Shown one piece after another: positions 31,824 through 42,325 of a DNA stretch of 64,000 nucleotides. The stretch comes from JASHVB01 sp963762885 (lineage in GTDB: Bacteria; Pseudomonadota; Alphaproteobacteria; Acetobacterales; Acetobacteraceae). A model generated the notes under the pieces. The model saw only the letters and a program-made list of their open reading frames with translations. It did no database searches and was not told the DNA's origin. Made by a program: the position numbers and the translations under genes. The stretch covers positions 62,001-126,000 of the forward strand of contig CAVXNH010000083.1 of assembly GCA_963762885.1 (NCBI GenBank). The letters run 5' to 3'. Within the stretch, counting starts at the first letter, position 1, and each line of letters starts with the position of its first letter.

Positions 31824-33173
31824 ATGACGGCGGCCGTGAACGCCGATCGCGTGTTCCATCGCGAGATCGACCGCAGCTATCCCATGGTCGATCGCGGCGA
31901 GGGCATCTACGTCTTCAATTCCGCCGGCCGGCGCTACATAGACGGCGCGGGCGGCGTGTTCGTTGTGAATATCGGCCACGGTTCTCCGGCGGTTGAGCAA
32001 GCGATCGCAAAGCAGATGCGCCGCATCGCCTTCGCCCATACCGGAAATTTCACCAGCGAGGCTGAGCAACGGTTCTCGGCACAGTTGCTGGCGCTGGCGC
32101 CGGCCGGTTTTTCCAAGGTCTGGATGTCCACCTCGGGGTCGGCGGCGAACGAGACGGCGTTGAAACTGGCGCGCCATTTCCATCTGCTGTCCGGCAAGCC
32201 GGAGAAAACCAAGGTCGTCTCGCGCTGGAACAGTTATCATGGCAGTTCGCTCGGCGCCTTGTCGATGACCGGGCAGACCAGGCGGCGCGAGCCCTACGAA
32301 CCTTATCTGTTGAACTTCCCGCATATCGAGCCGCCGTATTGCTATCGCTGTCCGTTCGGCAAGACACCCAACTCCTGTGCGATCGACTGCGCTGAGGAAC
32401 TGGATCGGATGATCCGCCGCATCGGCGCGCAGTATGTGTCGGCGTTCATTGTCGAGCCGGTGTCGGGCGGTCCCCTTGGGGCATTGTCCGCTCCGGACGG
32501 GTACTTTGCCAAAGTTCGCGAGATCTGCGACCGGCATGATGTACTGCTGATCGTCGATGAAGTCGTCAGCGGCCCCGGCCGAACCGGCCGCAAGCTGGGG
32601 ATCGACCATTGGGGTGTGGTGCCCGATCTCATCACCATGGCCAAAGGCATCGGTGGCGGCTACGTGCCGATCGGAGCGACACTGGTGCATGAACGCATCT
32701 ATGCCGCGTTCGAAGCCAGTGGCACGTCGTTCCGGCACGGCGAAACCTTCGCCGGGCACACGTTGACCGCGGCGATCGGCAGTGCGGTGCTGGATGAGAT
32801 CGAACGGCTGGACCTCGTCGCACGCGCCGCCTCGATGGGCGAAATGCTCGGGACGCAACTCGAAGCGCTGCGCGATCTGCCGATCGTCGGCGACGTGCGC
32901 GGCAAGGGGTTGCTGCGTGGCATCGAACTGGTGCGCGACAAGACGACCAAGGCGCCGTTCGACCGGCAGCGCCATGTGTCTGAGCAAGTCGCGGACGAGG
33001 CAATGGCGATGGGGTTGCTGGTGATCGCGGGCGGCGGCTGTGTCGATGGCGTCGATGGCGACACAATCGCGCTGGCGCCGCCCTACATCGTCGAGCCCGC
33101 CGAAATCCAGACGATCGCCGACATCCTGCGTTCGGCGATTACGACCGTCGCCGAACGCGAACTGGCAGCCTGA
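31824..33173 (+). CDS. Class III (omega) aminotransferase, PLP-dependent
   Basis: A 449-residue fold-type I enzyme. Motifs: STSGSAANETALKLAR (phosphate site), SRWNSYHGSS, LLIVDEVVSGPGRTGR with the PLP-ring aspartate, and TMAKGIGGGYVPIGA with the Schiff-base lysine near residue 272. A cysteine-rich insert (CYRCPFGKTPNSCAIDC) lies near residue 172. It probably moves an amino group between an omega-amino acid or amine and a keto acid. It begins 5 bases after the permease, so it is in the same operon; the product of ring opening by HyuAB is a natural candidate substrate (inference). Confidence 0.92.
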   Translation: MTAAVNADRVFHREIDRSYPMVDRGEGIYVFNSAGRRYIDGAGGVFVVNIGHGSPAVEQAIAKQMRRIAFAHTGNFTSEAEQRFSAQLLALAPAGFSKVWMSTSGSAANETALKLARHFHLLSGKPEKTKVVSRWNSYHGSSLGALSMTGQTRRREPYEPYLLNFPHIEPPYCYRCPFGKTPNSCAIDCAEELDRMIRRIGAQYVSAFIVEPVSGGPLGALSAPDGYFAKVREICDRHDVLLIVDEVVSGPGRTGRKLGIDHWGVVPDLITMAKGIGGGYVPIGATLVHERIYAAFEASGTSFRHGETFAGHTLTAAIGSAVLDEIERLDLVARAASMGEMLGTQLEALRDLPIVGDVRGKGLLRGIELVRDKTTKAPFDRQRHVSEQVADEAMAMGLLVIAGGGCVDGVDGDTIALAPPYIVEPAEIQTIADILRSAITTVAERELAA

Positions 33174-33186
33174 GGAGAATCGAGAC

Positions 33187-34422
33187 ATGCCGGAATTGCC
33201 ACGCCAGGGCGTCAGTCCCGAAATGCTAAAAGAGCAGATGGAAGCTGCGCGCGGGGGTGATGTCGATTGGCGGAATGGCCGTATCGGCGTCTATATCCAT
33301 TATGCCGGCGAGGACGTTCTGGCGGTCGCCAAGCAGGCGTATCTGCAATTGTTTTCCGAAAACGGACTTGGTCCGAAAGCGTTTCCCAGCCTGGCGCGCT
33401 TCGAGACAGATGTGATTGAGATGACACTTGGGTTGTTGCATGGCGGTCCGGAGGCGCGCGGCGCGATGACCACCGGTGGCACCGAGAGCATCTTTCTGGC
33501 GGTGAAGTCGGCGCGCGACTACGCTCGGGCGGAACGTCCCTACATCGAGCCTCCCACTATCGTCGTGCCACAGACCGCGCATCCAGCGTTCAACAAGGCG
33601 GCACACTTCATGGGGCTGGAAGTCATTCGCGTCCCGGTCGGCGCCGATTTTCGTGCTGATGTCGCTGCTATGGCCGAGGCGTGCGGGCCGGATACCGTGA
33701 TGCTGGTCGGTTCCGCGCCGGCCTATCCGCACGGCGTGGTCGATCCGATACCGGAACTGGGAGAGTTCGCCGCGAGTCGAGGGCTGTGGCTGCATGTCGA
33801 TGCCTGTGTCGGCGGGTTTATCGCGCCGTTCGCCAAATCGCTCGGCGTCGCCATCCCTGATTTCGACTTCGGTGTTCCCGGCGTAACCTCGATCAGCGCC
33901 GACCTGCACAAATACGGCTATACAGCGAAGGGCGCATCGACCGTATTGTACCGTGACGAGGCCGCATTCAACTACCAGAAATACGAATTTTCCGACTGGC
34001 CGCGCGGCTTGTATGCGACACAGACCCTGGTCGGCACGCGGGCCGGCGGGGCGATTGCGGCAGCCTGGGCGGTCATGAACTATCTGGGTCACGAGGGCTA
34101 TTGCGACCGCACCAGCCGAATCCTGGCGGTGCGCGCGCGGCTGGAGGAGGGCGTCCGCAAGCTCGGCCTGGAGGTCTGGGGCCGTCCGCAGTTGAGCATT
34201 TTCAGCTACGGGTCGCGCAAGCTGGACATCTTCGCCGTTGCGGAACGCATGACGGAGCGGGGTTGGTTTGTCGGCCGGCTCGTCGATCCGCCGGGTATTC
34301 ATCTGATGTTGAACCTGACGCACGAACCGGCCGTCGACGCCTATCTCGCCGATCTTGCCTGGGCGGTCGACGTCGTGGCGGGCTCGCGGCAGGTTTCCGC
34401 GGCTCAGGCCGCAACATACTGA
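33187..34422 (+). CDS. PLP-dependent decarboxylase / sphingosine-phosphate-lyase-like enzyme
   Basis: The start at ATG 33187 is backed by GAGGAGA upstream; the product has 411 residues. Group II PLP decarboxylase/S1P lyase features: GLGPKAFPSLARFETDV, MTTGGTESIFLAVKSARD, LWLHVDACVGGFIAPF and the lysine motif SADLHKYGYTAKGAS. Homologues include dihydrosphingosine-phosphate lyases, tyrosine/aspartate decarboxylases and MfnA-like proteins. The sequence alone does not decide between C-C lyase and decarboxylase. It follows the aminotransferase by 13 bases, in the same operon. Confidence 0.9.
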   Translation: MPELPRQGVSPEMLKEQMEAARGGDVDWRNGRIGVYIHYAGEDVLAVAKQAYLQLFSENGLGPKAFPSLARFETDVIEMTLGLLHGGPEARGAMTTGGTESIFLAVKSARDYARAERPYIEPPTIVVPQTAHPAFNKAAHFMGLEVIRVPVGADFRADVAAMAEACGPDTVMLVGSAPAYPHGVVDPIPELGEFAASRGLWLHVDACVGGFIAPFAKSLGVAIPDFDFGVPGVTSISADLHKYGYTAKGASTVLYRDEAAFNYQKYEFSDWPRGLYATQTLVGTRAGGAIAAAWAVMNYLGHEGYCDRTSRILAVRARLEEGVRKLGLEVWGRPQLSIFSYGSRKLDIFAVAERMTERGWFVGRLVDPPGIHLMLNLTHEPAVDAYLADLAWAVDVVAGSRQVSAAQAATY

Positions 34423-34453
34423 AGGTTGCGCCGGTGTTCCCCTCGCCTCGGCT

Positions 34454-34555
34454 GTCATTGCGAGGGGCGGAGTGGCGAAGCTCTTGCGTGCATGACGTAT
34501 CATGGACGGCTCGTCAGGCAGGGGCGTGCCTCGGCGCTGCGCGCCTCGCTGTGAC
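34454..34555. repeat. REP-like palindromic intergenic repeat
   Basis: GTCATTGCGAGG (34454-34465) faces CCTCGCTGTGAC (34544-34555) as an imperfect inverted repeat with GC-rich sequence between. 'TCATTGCGAGG...GCGAAG' strings are widespread intergenic repeats in alphaproteobacteria. It interrupts the operon between the lyase and the second hyuA and could be an attenuating hairpin or mRNA-stability element. Confidence 0.5.
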
Positions 34556-34708
34556 AGGGCGGAGCGGGCGCTGCGGGTCCGGCGCGATGCGAATTGCCAC
34601 TTCGATCGACGGGTTGACGTTGCCCGGGCACTCGGGTCACTGCACCGTGCGACCCAGGATCGCGCCAACCCGAGGACTTCTCTGCATGCTGCCTTTCCCC
34701 ACCGTGCG

Positions 34709-36830
34709 ATGATCGCGACCGCGCAACGCCGTGCCCGTCTGGGAGTCGATATCGGTGGCACCTTTACCGATATCGCACTCGATCTCGGTCACCGGGTCGT
34801 CACCGCGAAGGTGCTGACCACGCAGCAGGCTCCGGCCGAAGGTGTCATGGCGGGCATTCGCGCAGCGCTCGACGATGCCGCGATCCTGCCGAACGCCGTC
34901 GGCCTGATCATCCATGGCACCACGCTTGCCACCAACGCGCTGATCGAGCGCAAGGGCGCACGCACGGCGGTGATCGCGACCGAAGGCCATCGCGATACGC
35001 TGGAGTTGGGATACGAGGACCGGTTCGCGGAATACGACATCTTCATCGAGAAATCCGCGCCGCTGGTGCCGCGAGACCGGCGCTTCACCGTGCCGGAGCG
35101 CTGCGGCGTGAACGGTCAGGTCCTGCGCCCACTGGACACGCAGGCGGTCGAGCGTCTGGTGCCGCAGTTGCGCGCGCACCGGATCGAAAGCGTCGCCGTC
35201 TGCTTCATCCACAGCTACGCCAATCCGGCGCACGAGCAAGCGGTGCGCGGCATACTCGCAGCGGCGCTGCCGGATGTTGCCATCAGCTTGTCCTCGGACG
35301 TGTGCCCGGAGATCCGCGAATACGACCGTGTCTCCACCACGGTCTGCAACGCCTATGTGCAGCCATTGATGGCCAGCTACCTGCATCATCTGGCAGCCAT
35401 GCTGGCGGATGCAGGCTTCGATTGCCCCTTGCTGATGATGCTGTCCGGCGGCGGCCTCGCCACACTGGAGACAGCCGTCCAGTTTCCCATCCGCCTGGTT
35501 GAATCAGGACCGGCCGGTGGCGCCATCATCGCGGGGCAGATCGCGGCCGAGTGCGGCCTGTCGCAAGTGCTGTCGTTCGACATGGGCGGCACCACCGCGA
35601 AGATCTGCCTGATCGACGATTTCCGGCCGCCGACCTCGCGCAACTTCGAGGTCGATCGGGCCTATCGCTTTCTCAAAGGCAGCGGGCTGCCAGTGCGAGT
35701 GCCGGTGATCGAGATGGTGGAGATCGGCGCCGGCGGCGGGTCGATCGCCGGCATCGACCGGATGCAGAGGCTCCAGGTCGGGCCGCACAGCGCGGGTGCC
35801 GAGCCGGGTCCGGCCTGCTATGGCCAGGGCGGCACCGAACCGACCGTGACCGATGCCGACCTGTTGCTTGGGCTCATCGACGCCGCGCGCTTTGCCGGCG
35901 GACCAGCTGCATCTGGTGCGCGACGCCGCACGGCAGGCGATTGCCTCGCGCATCGCCGCGCCCCTGCACCTGGAGGAGACGCCGGCAGCGCACGGCATCG
36001 GCGAGATCGTCGACGAAACGATGGCCAACGCCGCGCGCGTGCACGCGATCGAGCGTGGCAAGGCGCTGGCCGCGCGCACGCTGATCGCATTCGGCGGCGC
36101 GGCCCCGTTGCATGCCGCTCGGTTGGCGGAAAAGCTTGGCATCGCTCAGATCATCGTGCCCGCGGCAGCAGGGGTGGCCTCGGCGGTCGGCTTCCTGCGC
36201 GCACCGTTCGCGTATGATGTGGTGCGCAGCCGGCACATGCGGCTGGCGGCGTTCGATCCCGAAATTCTCAATCGGCTGTTCCAGGAGATGCAGGCCCAGG
36301 CACGGGAGATCGTCGCGCGCGGCGCGCCCGGCGCGGCATTGTCCGAGACACACGTGGTGGAGATGCGCTTCATCGGCCAGGGGCACGAAACCTCGCTGCC
36401 GCTGCCGGTGCGCGCGCTGGAAATGGCCGACGCCGCCATGCTGGAACAGGCATTCCACGCGGCTTACGCGGCGCAGTATGGCCGCTCGGTGGGCGGCGTC
36501 GAACTGGAGATCCTGACGATCGCCCTGCGAATCGAGGTTGCCCCGCCACCGCCGCGGCATTGGCCGGAGGCGCCACCCCGTCCTGCGCCGGAGCCGATGG
36601 GTCGCCGCCCGGTATTCGATGCTGTGGCCGGCCGCCTGATCGAAACGCCGGTGTATTGGCGCCCCGATCTGCCGCCTGGAACCGGGTTGAACGGTCCCGC
36701 TGTGATCGCCGAGCAACAGACGTCCACGCTGGTCCCTGGCCAATTCGACGCGCGGATCGATCCCGCGGGCAACATCGTGCTGCAACTTCGACCAGTCGAA
36801 GGCACGACGGCCGAAGGAGCAATCGCATGA
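34709..36830 (+). CDS. hyuA: Second hydantoinase/oxoprolinase subunit A (frameshift near 35900)
   Basis: It starts at ATG 34709 (MIATAQRRARLGVDIGGTFT); the complete product is about 706 residues. Motifs: LIIHGTTLATNALIERKGAR, VCPEIREYDRVSTTVCNAYV, LVESGPAGGAIIAG, SFDMGGTTAKICLIDD and AEPGPACYGQGGTEPTVTDA. One extra G near 35900 shifts the frame; without it the sequence continues AGDQLHLVRDAARQAIASRI. It is clearly diverged from the hyuA at 25168, so the two are unlikely to share a substrate. The start follows a 286-base gap holding the REP-like element and has no clear ribosome binding site. Confidence 0.88.
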
Positions 36831-38543
36831 CGACCGCGACGAGGCTGTCGCCGATCGACGTGCAGGTCATGTGGAACCGGCTGGTGTCGATCGTCGAAGA
36901 GCAGGCGCAGACGCTGATTCGAATTGCGTTCAGTACCGGCGGTGCGCGAGGCCGGCGACCTGTCGGCCGGCATCTTCGACACGGGCGGAAAGATGATAGC
37001 GCAGGCGGTGACGGGGACTCCGGGCCACGTCAACTCGATGGCGCTTTCGGTCGGCCACTTCCTGGCCCGCCATCCCGCCCACACCATGCAGCCGGACGAT
37101 GTGTTCCTGACCAACGATCCGTGGCTCGCCACCGGTCATCTGTTCGATTTCACCGTGGTCAGCCCGGCGTTTCGCCATGGTCGCCTGGTGGCGCTGTTCG
37201 CCTGCACCGCGCATGTGGTTGATGTCGGCGGCATTGGCTTCGGTGCCGACGGCCGCCAGGTGTTCGAGGAGGGCATCTGCATCCCCATCATGCATCTGGC
37301 GCGCGCGGGTGTGCTCAACCTGGCGGTGTTCGACATCCTGGAGGTGAATGTCCGCGAACCGTTGCAGGTGCGCGGCGACCTGCACTCTCTGGCGGCGTGC
37401 AACGAAATGGGCTGTCGCCGCTTGGTCGAGATGATGGACGAGTTCGAGCTGGATGACCTCGCGGAGCTTGCCGCCGTCGTCCTGGCCAATTCACGCGCGG
37501 CGATGCTGGCGGAAATCGCCCGGCTGGCGCCCGGTGAGTACCGCCATAGCATGGTGGTGGACGGGTTCGAGCGTCCGATCACGCTGCACGCCAGCATGCA
37601 GGTGCGGCACGACGGCATCCACGTCGACTACACCGGCACGTCGCCTTGCTCTGCGCGCGGCATCAATGTGCCGCTGGCCTACACCACGGCGTATACCGCG
37701 TTCGGCATTCGTTGCATGGTCGGCGCGGGTATTTTGAATAATGCCGGCTCGCTCGCGCCCATCACCGTGCACGCGCCGGAGGGCTGCATCCTGAATGCGT
37801 CGCGGCCACATGCGGTGTCGGCACGCCAGGTGGTCGGCCAGATGCTGCCGGACCTGCTGTTCGGGTGTCTGCACCGGGTGGTCGCGGGTGGTGCACCGGC
37901 GGAGGGCGCGGCGTCGCTGTGGAGCGTGCCGCTGTTCGGCGGCCCCGGCATCGGCGCCGACGCTGACGACGCGACACCGGGCACACCCTTCACCGTGATG
38001 GGAATCGTTGCCGGCGGCACCGGCGCGCGACCGCGCCAGGACGGACTGTCCGCCACTGCCTTCCCAAGCCGGGTGCGCGGTATTCCGATCGAGATCCTGG
38101 AGACGCTGGCGCCAGTGGTGTTCTGGATCAAGGAGCTGCGCCCGGATTCAGGCGGCGCGGGCGCATATCGAGGCGGCCTGGGGCAGATTGTCGAAATCGG
38201 CTGCCTGGAGGATGCATCATTTGCAATGTCGCCCGGCACCTGCGATCGGATCCAGCACCCGGCGCGGGGACGTGAAGGTGGCCTGGCGGGAGGCTGCGGC
38301 TGGATCGGTCTGGCCTCGGGCCGGCGCTTCGAAGACAAGTTTCGGCACATGGTTCCGGCCGGCGAAAGGCTGGTGATGAAGCTGCCCGGCGGAGGCGGCT
38401 TCGGCCCCCCGGCGCAGCGCGGACCGGAGGCGCTGGCACGGGACGTAGCCTACGGCTTTGTTTCGCCAGAGGCCGCATTGCGAGATTATGGCAGCGTAGC
38501 GGAACACCCCGCCGGCGCGAAAATCTGGAAGACGTCGTCATGA
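36827..38543 (+). CDS. hyuB: Second hydantoinase/oxoprolinase subunit B (frameshift near 36941)
   Basis: The ATG at 36827 overlaps the stop of subunit A (ATGA). The product is about 571 residues once one extra G near 36941 is dropped, giving RIAFSTGVREAGDLSAGIFD. Motifs: DVFLTNDPWLATGHLFDFTV, FACTAHVVDVGGIG, and the C-terminal KLPGGGGFGPPAQR. Compared with the subunit B at 27245, the DPW-A-GH variant replaces DPY-AGGNHLPDW, which again suggests a different substrate. Last intact gene of the operon. Confidence 0.88.
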
Positions 38544-38640
38544 AGCGTTTGCTAATCGCCGCTTTGGCCGCTTGCTTTCCGCCGGTGCGGCTGCGCAGCC
38601 GGAAACGATCCATACCCGGTCGACGCTGCAGCTAACCGCC
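38540..38640 (+). pseudogene. Start of an exported protein, truncated
   Basis: ATG 38540 overlaps the hyuB stop and begins a signal peptide (MKRLLIAALAA). After a missing base near 38575 it continues as LLSAGAAAQPETIHTRSTLQLTANL. Then the sequence switches abruptly to antisense ABC-ATPase sequence. It was presumably the next gene of the operon, cut off by a rearrangement at about 38640. Confidence 0.5.
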
Positions 38641-38800
38641 AATCTGGCTTTCTTCGAGCAGCGCGAGCCGGGGAAGTGCGTAGATGGTCCGCAGCAGGGT
38701 GGACTTTCCGGTGCGTTCGGCCCGATCACTGTGGTAATGCTGCGCTCGGCCGCCCGCAGCGCGATGTCGTGCACGAATCGGTTCGTCGGCATAGCCGGCA
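38640..38800 (-). pseudogene. Fragment of an ABC transporter ATPase (Liv type)
   Basis: On the minus strand the frames read NRFVHDIALRAAERSITTVI, then GPN, and after a one-base shift TGKSTLLRTIYAL. This is the Walker A region (GPNGxGKST) of a branched-chain-amino-acid-type ATPase. Nothing further downstream or upstream is preserved. It marks a deletion or recombination junction. Confidence 0.6.
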
Positions 38801-39127
38801 GAGCAAGCGCTGCGTTTCTCGGCGAGGGAAGAATGCAAAAGAACACCGGATGGATTCCAGTCATCCCAGACAGGGCGCGGTGTTGATGGTGCCGTGTACG
38901 ACATATCCGCTATCCCCCCGGGGATGAGGCACCAGGGTTAAGGTTGCCATGTGCACCCTACGTGTCGATCGCCTTCGGCGGGCCTAGTCTCGCGCCGAGC
39001 CCTTGCGCCGCGTTCAAAAACCCCCTCGCGGAACCTGCTTGCAGACCCCAGCAATTCCGCCAATTTCGAAGCAGGAAAATATTATTCATAAAATAATCAT
39101 TTCGGGATGGCCAGCTTTACCGCTTCT
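38801..39127. other. Intergenic remnant region
   Basis: About 330 bases with no gene I recognise. It contains an AT-rich perfect inverted repeat ATTATT-CATAA-AATAAT at 39081-39097, just beyond the end of the DUF1254 remnant, which could act as its terminator. Confidence 0.4.
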
Positions 39128-40060
39128 TTAGTGCGCGGCGAGGACCACTCCCGGCGGCCTCCATGTGCCGTTGCCGGCGGGCAGGATGGAGGGCGGTGAC
39201 ACCTTCGGCCAATACAGGCGCATCACCAGGTAGGTCGGCCCGGCAGGGGCGGGCAGCCAATTGGCCTCGCGATCTGGACCAGGGGATTTGTTCTGGATGT
39301 AGATTGTCAGCGCGCTGTCGGGGTTCTTCGTCATCCCCGACAGCATCGGTGTGTTGATCAGGTAGCGGTCAATCGGGTTCTTGATCAGAACCTGGGTCCT
39401 ACCGTCATACATGGTCAACGACCGGAACGCATCCACTGGTGGCGGCTGGTCGGCGGGGAAGGTAATTGTGTAGTTGCGCTTGCTACCGTCCAACGTCCTT
39501 CCGCCGCCGTCTTTGCATGTGAACGGATATATCGCCTCTTCCGGGCTATTGCCGTAGATGCCAGACCTGTGCCGCGACTGCGCGGAATAGCCAGTGCCCG
39601 TTCTAGTGAGCGCTGTCGCCGGGCGCCCCGCTGATATTCCAGCCATTGGCAATGCTGCCAACCTTGACGACGGCGGCGTCAATCTTGTTTTGGCCTTGCT
39701 TCATCCCGATGAGAATTTCCGCCTTCTGCTTTAGCGGCAGCTCGCTAAAATTAAACGTCTTACCTGGACCGACGCCAATGCTGGCGAGCTGCGCACGGAT
39801 CTCAGTCTCGTTCGGCGCGGCGGGTGCGAACTGTAACGCAAAGTCAAGATACTCAAAGAAGTCCTTCTTCGCAAGCTCCTTCTTGATCTTCGGAAATGCG
39901 ATGGTTGGCGCTGCGGGCGGCGCGGGCTGCTTTAGAAAGGCCGACAACGGCTGACCGTGGTAGCCAGTCTGAACTTGCTTGACGTTGGCGAGATCGTCAG
40001 GGCCAAACAGTTGGGTGCGAAAAGCTGCGAGCGAGAATTGCGTGCCGGAACAGAAGACCT
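39128..40060 (-). pseudogene. DUF1254/DUF1214 protein, decayed
   Basis: The C-terminal half of a DUF1254/DUF1214 protein is clear: TQLFGPDDLANVKQVQTGYH, then FFEYLDFALQFAPAAPNETE, and after the break SGIYGNSPEEAIYPF, VDAFRSLTMYDGRTQVLIKN and LYWPKVSPPSILPAGNGTWR. Around 39603 an in-frame TAG stands where relatives have Tyr (Tyr-Asn-Gly-Asp-Trp becomes stop-Asn-Gly-His-Trp), and a +1 shift lies shortly after. The N-terminal third, upstream of about 40033, is not recognisable. Two or more lesions plus truncation argue for a true pseudogene. Confidence 0.75.
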
Positions 40061-40533
40061 TCTTAATGCCCGCATGCCCACTCGGGTGCCCGCGGGACCA
40101 GGTCGGCGCACGGCATGGCTCGATGCTGTCGGTGCGAAGTCGGGTTCTTGCGGCGGCGGACCAGGTAGTCGAGCCGACACCGATTTGACGAGCCAGCCAA
40201 ATACATCGCGATGCCCGGCGCAAGTGAACATTATCGAGGGGCGCGCGATAGATTTGCCAAGCAATTCACGCTTCTTCTGGTCAAGCGATTGGCGACGCAC
40301 GGAGGTAGGCCCTACCGCTACTTGGGGGAAGGACACAGGCCAAGCGCGCTCTTAACAACTCGTTCGCGACCACGGCTGCCGTAACGCTGAGTTGGGCTGC
40401 TGACCTGACGCGGGCATTCCATTCGCCCACCTTTGGCCAGCAACCGGGCGAAGCGGAGGTTTAGGGCGCGCCTCCAGTAGCACAACCTGGCAACCCTTCC
40501 ACGTAACGTCCGGCTCCCTGTCAATCGCTGGCG
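40061..40533. other. Intergenic region, no recognised gene
   Basis: The stretch upstream of the DUF1254 remnant holds only short open frames on both strands without motifs. It may contain decayed N-terminal coding sequence of that gene. No RNA gene or repeat found. Confidence 0.4.
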
Positions 40534-41439
40534 TCAACCAGCCGTCTCTGGTTTCAGCCGTTCCGCGTCGCGAAGCACCTGCCGGGCACGTGCGATCATC
40601 GCATAATCGATCATTTCCCCCTGGTACTTGACGGCGCCATTACCCCGCGCGTCGGTCTCTTCCATCTTCGCCAGAATGCCTCGGTAGAAACCGATCTCTG
40701 CCTCGGTCGGCGTAAACACCTCATGCACGATCGCCAGGTGGCTCGGATGAATTACCAACACGCCCGTGTAGCCGAAGGTCTTGGCGCGCACCGTCAGCTC
40801 GCGAACCTTGTCGAGCTTGTCGATTTTCACGCCGTTGACACACGCAATCGGATACATGCCGCCGCCGGCCCTGCTATCAAGCGACAATTTCGACACTATG
40901 TAGTTTTGCTCCAGACCGTCTTCCGACGGCCAAATCCCAAGCGCCTGGGCGAAATCGCCTGCAGCACCGCTGCCGAGCACGCCACAGACCGTTCCGCGCA
41001 CGCGCGGGCTGGCGGCGACGAGTTGCCGCGCGTCCTGCATCCCTTCTGGCGTTTCCGGCAGGATCAGGATGGCCGTCGATTTACGCTGCATTCCAGAGCG
41101 GCCTTCGTAATAGGTCAGCAGCTCATCCAGCTCGTGGAGCTGTGCAACCGTCGCCGCTTTCGGCAGCATCACGGCATCAAGATCCTGGTGGACAATCGCC
41201 TCGAGGTCATCGGTACCGCCCTCGTCGAGCGGGTTCATGCGAACAATCGTGCCAATGCCATTGGCATGCAGCACCTTGAGAAGCTGCGGAACGCCCTTGC
41301 GGGCAGCCGGTTTTTCCAACGGAGTGACCGCATCTTCCAGGTCCAGGACGACGGCTCCCGGGCGATACTGAACAATTTTCTGCACCCACGAATCCTTGTG
41401 CGCGGGAATGAAGATCGAACTTCTGACCGGCCAATCCAT
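40534..41439 (-). CDS. HpcH/HpaI or CitE-type CoA lyase/aldolase
   Basis: The ATG at 41439 is preceded by GGAGGAA with good spacing (a GTG three bases earlier also exists). The 301-residue product shows the CitE/malyl-CoA-lyase pattern: RSSIFIPAHKDSWVQKIVQY, AVVLDLEDAVTPLEKPAAR with the Mg-binding Asp/Glu, IVRMNPLDEGGTDDLEAI, MLPKAAT, LILPETPEGMQDA, and GYTGVLVIHPSHLAIVHEVF. Role: reversible cleavage or condensation of a beta-hydroxyacyl-CoA or 2-hydroxy acid. It closes the minus-strand operon and could release acetyl-CoA, glyoxylate or pyruvate at the end of the pathway. Confidence 0.9.
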   Translation of the reverse strand: MDWPVRSSIFIPAHKDSWVQKIVQYRPGAVVLDLEDAVTPLEKPAARKGVPQLLKVLHANGIGTIVRMNPLDEGGTDDLEAIVHQDLDAVMLPKAATVAQLHELDELLTYYEGRSGMQRKSTAILILPETPEGMQDARQLVAASPRVRGTVCGVLGSGAAGDFAQALGIWPSEDGLEQNYIVSKLSLDSRAGGGMYPIACVNGVKIDKLDKVRELTVRAKTFGYTGVLVIHPSHLAIVHEVFTPTEAEIGFYRGILAKMEETDARGNGAVKYQGEMIDYAMIARARQVLRDAERLKPETAG

Positions 41440-41490
41440 CACTTTCCTCCTTCAGCAGCAGTGTCGCCGTTAAGGCAATGGGTGAATGCC

Positions 41491-42325
41491 CTACGCTACC
41501 CACGGCAGCCGTTTGAACAACCAGGTGAGGCAGATGTTCAGGGCCCATCCAGCCACCGCCAGCGTCAGTACCAGCCGCGAGTACCTTCGACGTCTCAAGC
41601 AACCCGGAATATCTGACGATCAGAAAACCCAGCCCCTTGTTGGAGGAGATCATCTCGCCGACGACGGCAGCGGCAATCGCGTAGGGCGCGCTGATGCGCA
41701 TGCCGGCAACCAGCCATTGCGTCGTCGCAGGCAGGATCACCTTGGCGTACAATTGGCGCCGCGACACGCCGACAAGCTGGGCAAACCTGACGTGGTTCTT
41801 GTCGACGGCATTGGTACCGGAAATCGTGCTGATCAGCATTACGAAGTAAACGACGGAAAACACCAGCACGATCTTGGTCATCGGCGTCAGACCGAAGAAT
41901 AGCACGAACAGCGGAGCCAGAGCGAAGCGCGGTGTCGAATTCGCCAGGTCGATAAAAGGATGAAACACGCGCCCCCAGAATGGCGACCGCGCTAATGCAA
42001 TTCCAGTCGGCACCGCCACGATCACGGCAACGACGAATTCGACGGCCGCCTCGTACAGGGTCGTCGCGGTATTGAACGCCAGCGTTCCGTCGAGCGTCCA
42101 TTCCCTTAACGTCGAGAGGATCTCGATCGGTGTGCCGAAGAAGAACGAACTGATCCAGCCTTGCGATGCCGCGAACTGCCAGACGACGCCGAAGATCGCG
42201 ATGAGCACCACCTGCGTGGCAAATACCCGGAGGCGGCCCATCGCCTTACGGCGGGCAACGCTCCGACGGCCGTGAGCGCTCTCTGTGACTGGACGACGCA
42301 TCACCGCTACGCTTCTTCCACTCAT
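41491..42325 (-). CDS. ABC transporter permease (frameshift near 41575)
   Basis: It starts at ATG 42325, overlapping the ATPase stop, and gives about 277 residues after one extra base near 41575 is ignored; the last helix then reads LVLTLAVAGWALNICLTWLF. BPD_transp_1 features: five to six hydrophobic segments and the coupling loop GVSRRQLYAKVILPATTQW. It has a long basic N-terminal tail. Together with the ATPase and Tat-type binding protein it forms a SsuABC-like importer for the acid handled by this operon. Confidence 0.88.

Noticed and set aside
38572..38886. A 104-codon plus-strand frame after the second hyuB
   Set aside because: Only its first 20 or so codons look like a signal peptide; the rest is antisense to an ABC ATPase fragment, so it is a chance fusion at a scar.
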